Below, in pieces: positions 7,903-10,270 of a stretch of DNA of 10,270 nt. The stretch comes from Pelagibacteraceae bacterium BACL5 MAG-120820-bin39. Its GTDB lineage: Bacteria > Pseudomonadota > Alphaproteobacteria > Pelagibacterales > Pelagibacteraceae. The position numbers were made by a program, and so were the translations under genes. The DNA lies in assembly GCA_001438335.1 (NCBI GenBank), contig LIBV01000032.1, positions 1 to 10,270 on the forward strand. Direction: 5' to 3'. Each line of letters opens with the position of its first letter. The first letter of the stretch is position 1. The notes under the pieces are model-generated. The model saw nothing but the letters and a program-made list of their open reading frames with translations. It ran no database searches and was not told the origin of the DNA.

Positions 7903-8175
7903 TTATATTAATGCTAAATTTCTAGCTCTTTTAATTGATAAAGATAATTCTCTTTGTTTTTTTTGACTAACATTTGTAATTCTTGACGGTAGAATTTTTC
8001 CATTTTCAGACATATATTTTTTAAGTAGTCTTATATTTTTATAATCTACTTTAGGTGCACCCTTAATTGATAGAGGGCAACTTTTTTTAAACTTATATTT
8101 GTTGGGCTGAAATATGCTTAATTTAGCAAAATTACTTTGTTTTCCTTTTTTATTTCCACTTTGTCTTTTAGGCAT
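7903..8175 (-). CDS. rpsR: 30S ribosomal protein S18
   Basis: S18 forms a heterodimer with S6 on the platform of the 30S subunit, binding the central domain of 16S rRNA. The 90-residue product has the core block CPLSIKGAPKVDYKNIRLLK (33-52), then MSENGKILPSRIT (54-66) and SQKKQRELSLSIKRARNLALI at the end. It has a basic N-terminal extension of about 25 residues (MPKRQSGNKKGKQSNF and following). The C-terminus stops right after RNLALI, whereas most S18 proteins continue with a short tail such as LPYV plus a few residues. The sequence around the stop is unambiguous in this window. The gene lies 2 nt after rpsF and 1 nt before rplI, the standard order, so S6 and S18 are made together. Confidence 0.97.
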   Translation of the reverse strand: MPKRQSGNKKGKQSNFAKLSIFQPNKYKFKKSCPLSIKGAPKVDYKNIRLLKKYMSENGKILPSRITNVSQKKQRELSLSIKRARNLALI

Positions 8176-8177
8176 AA

Positions 8178-8540
8178 TTAATTTTCAGTATTTTCTTTTT
8201 TTTCAAATTTTTCGTTATCTTCTCGTCTAGCAAAATAATTTGTATCTAAATCAAATTCTTTAACTTTAACAGTTAGGTATCTTAGTAATTTTTTATCAAT
8301 TGCTTCATTTTTTTCTAATTCTGAAACAACATTGCCTTTACCTTTGATCTTAAAATGAATGTAACTACCTTTTTTATTTTTTTTAATTATATAAGATAGA
8401 TTTAGTAGCCCCCAATTTTCAGTTTTTACAACTTCTCCTTCATTTTTTTCAACAATCTTGGAGTATTTTTCGACTAGTTGCTTAATTTCACTCGGTGAAG
8501 TATCTTGTCTAGCAATAATAGTGTGTTCGTATAAATTCAT
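8178..8540 (-). CDS. rpsF: 30S ribosomal protein S6
   Basis: S6 pairs with S18 on the 30S platform. The 120-residue protein begins with the family start MNLYEHTIIARQDTSPSEI, followed by the helix KQLVEKYSKIVEKNEGEVVKTE (positions 20-41, partly quoted), then WGLLNLSYIIKKNKKGSYIH (43-62) forming the central strands of the ferredoxin-like fold, and NEAIDKKLLRYLTVKV (78-93) as the second helix and last strand. The tail from about 105 is highly charged (REDNEKFEKKENTEN), as is common for S6, some of which are extended with glutamates. It is the first gene of the long - strand run and faces a short divergent region shared with fabD. The leader is only about 25 nt by the proposed promoter, too short for the S6:S18-binding leader RNA seen in many bacteria. 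Confidence 0.97.
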   Translation of the reverse strand: MNLYEHTIIARQDTSPSEIKQLVEKYSKIVEKNEGEVVKTENWGLLNLSYIIKKNKKGSYIHFKIKGKGNVVSELEKNEAIDKKLLRYLTVKVKEFDLDTNYFARREDNEKFEKKENTEN

Positions 8541-8550
8541 AAATGTTGTT

Positions 8551-8580
8551 TAATTAAAAGCGAGGATATACTATTATAAT
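8551..8580 (+). promoter_or_regulatory. Candidate promoter for fabD-fabG
   Basis: On the + strand a perfect TATAAT at 8575-8580 lies about 46 nt before the fabD start; TATACT at 8567-8572 is a second candidate -10. No good -35 lies at the right distance: the region 17-18 nt upstream reads TAATTAA, and TTGTTT at 8546-8551 is only 15 nt from TATACT. The -10 overlaps that of the opposite promoter, because ATTATAAT at 8573-8580 is its own reverse complement. The call rests on position and the -10 only. Confidence 0.3.
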
Positions 8581-8601
8581 TCTTTAATTACAATAGTTAA
8601 A
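8573..8601 (-). promoter_or_regulatory. Candidate sigma-70 promoter for rpsF and the downstream run
   Basis: On the - strand a perfect TATAAT (-10) at 8578-8573 lies 17 nt after TTTAAC (8601-8596), a weak three-of-six match to the -35 consensus. Transcription would start near 8566 and leave a leader of roughly 25 nt. An alternative pair TTGTAA-17-TATATC overlaps it. In DNA this rich in A+T a TATAAT can arise by chance. The support comes mainly from its position in the only divergent gap and the ribosomal genes behind it. Confidence 0.42.
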
Positions 8602-8626
8602 AAGGCAATAAATTTTAGTTTTTTAA

Positions 8627-9553
8627 ATGTTTTCAGTTATTTTTCCAGGCCAGGGTTCACAATTAGTTGGAATGGGAAAAGAGTTCTACGACAAGTATGA
8701 TTTTGTCAAAAAGCTATTTAAAGAAGCTGATGAAATACTTCAATCACCTTTATCTAAGCTAATATTAGAAGGCCCAAAAGAGGAATTAGACCTTACTGTT
8801 AATACTCAGCCAGCGATTTTTCTAATTAGTTACTCTATTTTTAATATAGTTAAAAATGAATTTAATATTGATTTAAGTAAAGCAAAATATTTTGCTGGCC
8901 ATTCTTTAGGTGAATATTCTGCGCTTTGTAGTGCGGGGTACTTAAATTTTGAAGATACTATAAAAATTTTAAAAATTCGGGGTGATGCAATGCAAAATGC
9001 AGTTCCAAAAGGTGAGGGGGGAATGGTTGCTGTTCTAGGGTCAACCGTAGAAGTAATTGAAAAAATTATAAAAGATAATGAAAAAGAATTTCACATTCAA
9101 ATTGCTAATGATAATTCAGAGGGTCAACTAGTTTTAAGTGGAAAAATAAATGATATTGAAAAACTAATAGAAATTTTAAAATCAAATAGCATTAAAAATA
9201 TAAAATTACCAGTTAGTGCTCCTTTTCATTGCAGCTTAATGAACAAAGCGAGCAATGTTATGAATTCAGAAATTATGAAACTGAATTTTCAACAATCCTC
9301 AATAAAATTAATTTCAAATGTTACTGCTAAAGAAATTGTAGATATTAATGAACTAAAAGAACTATTAATTAAACAAATTGAAAATAGAGTTAGATGGAGA
9401 GAAAGTGTAATCAATATGATTAACAATGGAGTAAATCAATTTATAGAGATTGGGCCAGGAAAAGTATTATCTGGGTTAGTTAAAAGAATAAACAAAGAGG
9501 TTAAAATTAATGCAATTAATAATGAAAGTGATATTAAAAATATCCAGATATGA
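8627..9553 (+). CDS. fabD: Malonyl-CoA:ACP transacylase
   Basis: Transfers malonyl from CoA to acyl carrier protein, providing the two-carbon donor for type II fatty-acid synthesis in the cytoplasm. The 308-residue product is the normal length. Catalytic features are all present: FPGQGSQ (6-12, oxyanion hole glutamine), nucleophile S93 in GHSLGEYSAL (91-100), R118 in KIRGDAMQ, which binds the malonyl carboxylate, H201 in SAPFHCSLM, and Q250 in IKQIENRVRW. IEIGPGKVLSGLVKR (273-287) is the usual C-terminal motif. It is the first gene on the + strand after the divergent region, with no strong ribosome site before the ATG. Its TGA overlaps the ATG of fabG (ATGA), so the pair is translationally coupled. 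The fabH gene that precedes fabD in E. coli is not present here; the neighbour is rpsF. Confidence 0.97.
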   Translation: MFSVIFPGQGSQLVGMGKEFYDKYDFVKKLFKEADEILQSPLSKLILEGPKEELDLTVNTQPAIFLISYSIFNIVKNEFNIDLSKAKYFAGHSLGEYSALCSAGYLNFEDTIKILKIRGDAMQNAVPKGEGGMVAVLGSTVEVIEKIIKDNEKEFHIQIANDNSEGQLVLSGKINDIEKLIEILKSNSIKNIKLPVSAPFHCSLMNKASNVMNSEIMKLNFQQSSIKLISNVTAKEIVDINELKELLIKQIENRVRWRESVINMINNGVNQFIEIGPGKVLSGLVKRINKEVKINAINNESDIKNIQI

Positions 9554-10270
9554 GTGATTTAAAAAATAAAAATATTATTGTTACAGGAGCTTCAGGTGGT
9601 ATTGGAAATTCTATTGTTAAAAAATTATATGAGTCTGGTGCAAAAATTTTAGCCTCAGGAACTAGAATTGAAAAATTAGAAGAGCTTAAAAAAAATTATA
9701 ATGATATTAAAATTCTACAGTTTGATATATCTCAAAGTGATAAGATTGAGGAATTTATTGATAATTCTACCAATGAACTTGGTGGAAGTTTAGATTGTGT
9801 AATCAATAATGCTGGAATCACTAAAGATAATTTAGCCATTAGAATGACTATTGATGAATGGAAAAAAGTAATAGACATCAATCTTACCTCAACATTTTTA
9901 ATAAGTAAGTTTGCTATTAAGAAAATGTTAAAAAATAAATCGGGAAAAATTGTAAATATCACATCTGTTGTGGGGCATACAGGAAATGTAGGTCAAGTAA
10001 ACTATACAGCTTCAAAAGCTGGTATTGTGGCTATGTCAAAAAGTTTGGCAATAGAATATGCCAAAAAAAATATTAATATAAATTGTATATCACCAGGCTT
10101 CATTAAAACAGCCATGACAGATAAAATTGATGAAAAATTTAAAGAAGTAATAATCTCAAAGATTCCTTCAGCTAGATTAGGTGAACCAGATGATATTGCC
10201 AATGCTGTTCTCTTTTTAGCCTCAAATCAATCTGACTACATTAATGGTGAAACTTTGCATGTTAATGGTG
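9550..10270 (+). CDS. fabG: 3-oxoacyl-ACP reductase (3' end just cut by window edge)
   Basis: NADPH-dependent reductase of 3-ketoacyl-ACP, the first reduction of each fatty-acid elongation cycle. I translated from the ATG that overlaps the fabD stop; 240 codons are open to the edge. The family is about 245 residues long and ends in a motif like GETLHVNGG plus a few residues, so only some five codons and the stop are missing. The short-chain dehydrogenase fold is clear: cofactor motif TGASGGIG (12-19), NNAG (86-89), and the catalytic tetrad N111, S139 (NITSV), Y152 and K156 (YTASK). SPGFIKTAMT (181-190) is the loop after the active site, typical of FabG rather than other dehydrogenases. The fabD context makes the fatty-acid role firm. 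The next gene is probably acpP, by analogy with other bacteria, but it is not in view. Confidence 0.95.
   Translation, partial: MSDLKNKNIIVTGASGGIGNSIVKKLYESGAKILASGTRIEKLEELKKNYNDIKILQFDISQSDKIEEFIDNSTNELGGSLDCVINNAGITKDNLAIRMTIDEWKKVIDINLTSTFLISKFAIKKMLKNKSGKIVNITSVVGHTGNVGQVNYTASKAGIVAMSKSLAIEYAKKNININCISPGFIKTAMTDKIDEKFKEVIISKIPSARLGEPDDIANAVLFLASNQSDYINGETLHVNG

Noticed and set aside
8541..8566. S6:S18-binding leader RNA upstream of rpsF.
   Set aside because: The leader is too short, with no stem and no CCG-type bulge visible.
9732..10202. Two - strand open frames opposite fabG.
   Set aside because: fabG on the + strand has every catalytic residue in frame; the antisense frames look like shadows.

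Overview
The window is compact, AT-rich bacterial DNA (roughly 30% G+C by eye). Intergenic gaps are tiny, ribosome-binding sites are mostly weak or absent, and every gene is a housekeeping gene or a close associate of one. Protein sequences and gene order (rpsF-rpsR-rplI-dnaB, cvpA-purF, fabD-fabG) point to an alphaproteobacterium with a streamlined genome. A marine SAR11/Pelagibacterales-type organism fits best. That assignment is my inference from composition and protein character, not from a database match.

Layout. A short divergent promoter region (8541-8626) splits the window. To its right, on the + strand, fabD and fabG overlap by an ATGA stop/start and begin a fatty-acid synthesis operon; fabG runs off the right edge only a few codons before its expected end. 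To its left, on the - strand, nine genes run head to tail over about 8.5 kb. In transcription order they are rpsF (S6), rpsR (S18), rplI (L9), dnaB (replicative helicase), an RND/MMPL-type membrane transporter, cvpA, purF (first step of purine synthesis), an HD-domain protein with a six-residue diiron-oxygenase-like ligand set, and gshA (glutamate-cysteine ligase, cut by the left edge). Gaps are 2, 1, 68, 21 and 5 nt, then a 47-nt overlap, then 2 and 20 nt. No convincing terminator lies between any of them, so one long transcript, perhaps boosted internally before dnaB, is plausible.

How the genes relate. S6, S18 and L9 are ribosomal proteins and DnaB unwinds the replication fork; their linkage is old and common in bacteria. 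CvpA and PurF are also a classic pair. The transporter sits where many alphaproteobacteria carry other genes between dnaB and cvpA. The HD protein and GshA follow PurF with near-translational coupling. FabD and FabG supply malonyl-ACP and reduce 3-ketoacyl-ACP.

There are no RNA genes, mobile elements, CRISPR arrays or long repeats, and no gene-free stretch above 300 bases. I do not see a wholly new multi-gene system. The points most worth a second look are the HD-domain protein, which resembles PhnZ/MIOX oxygenases more than phosphohydrolases; a PurF that keeps the catalytic residues but has lost most Fe-S-cluster cysteines; and the transporter with its acidic insert inside the dnaB-cvpA locus.
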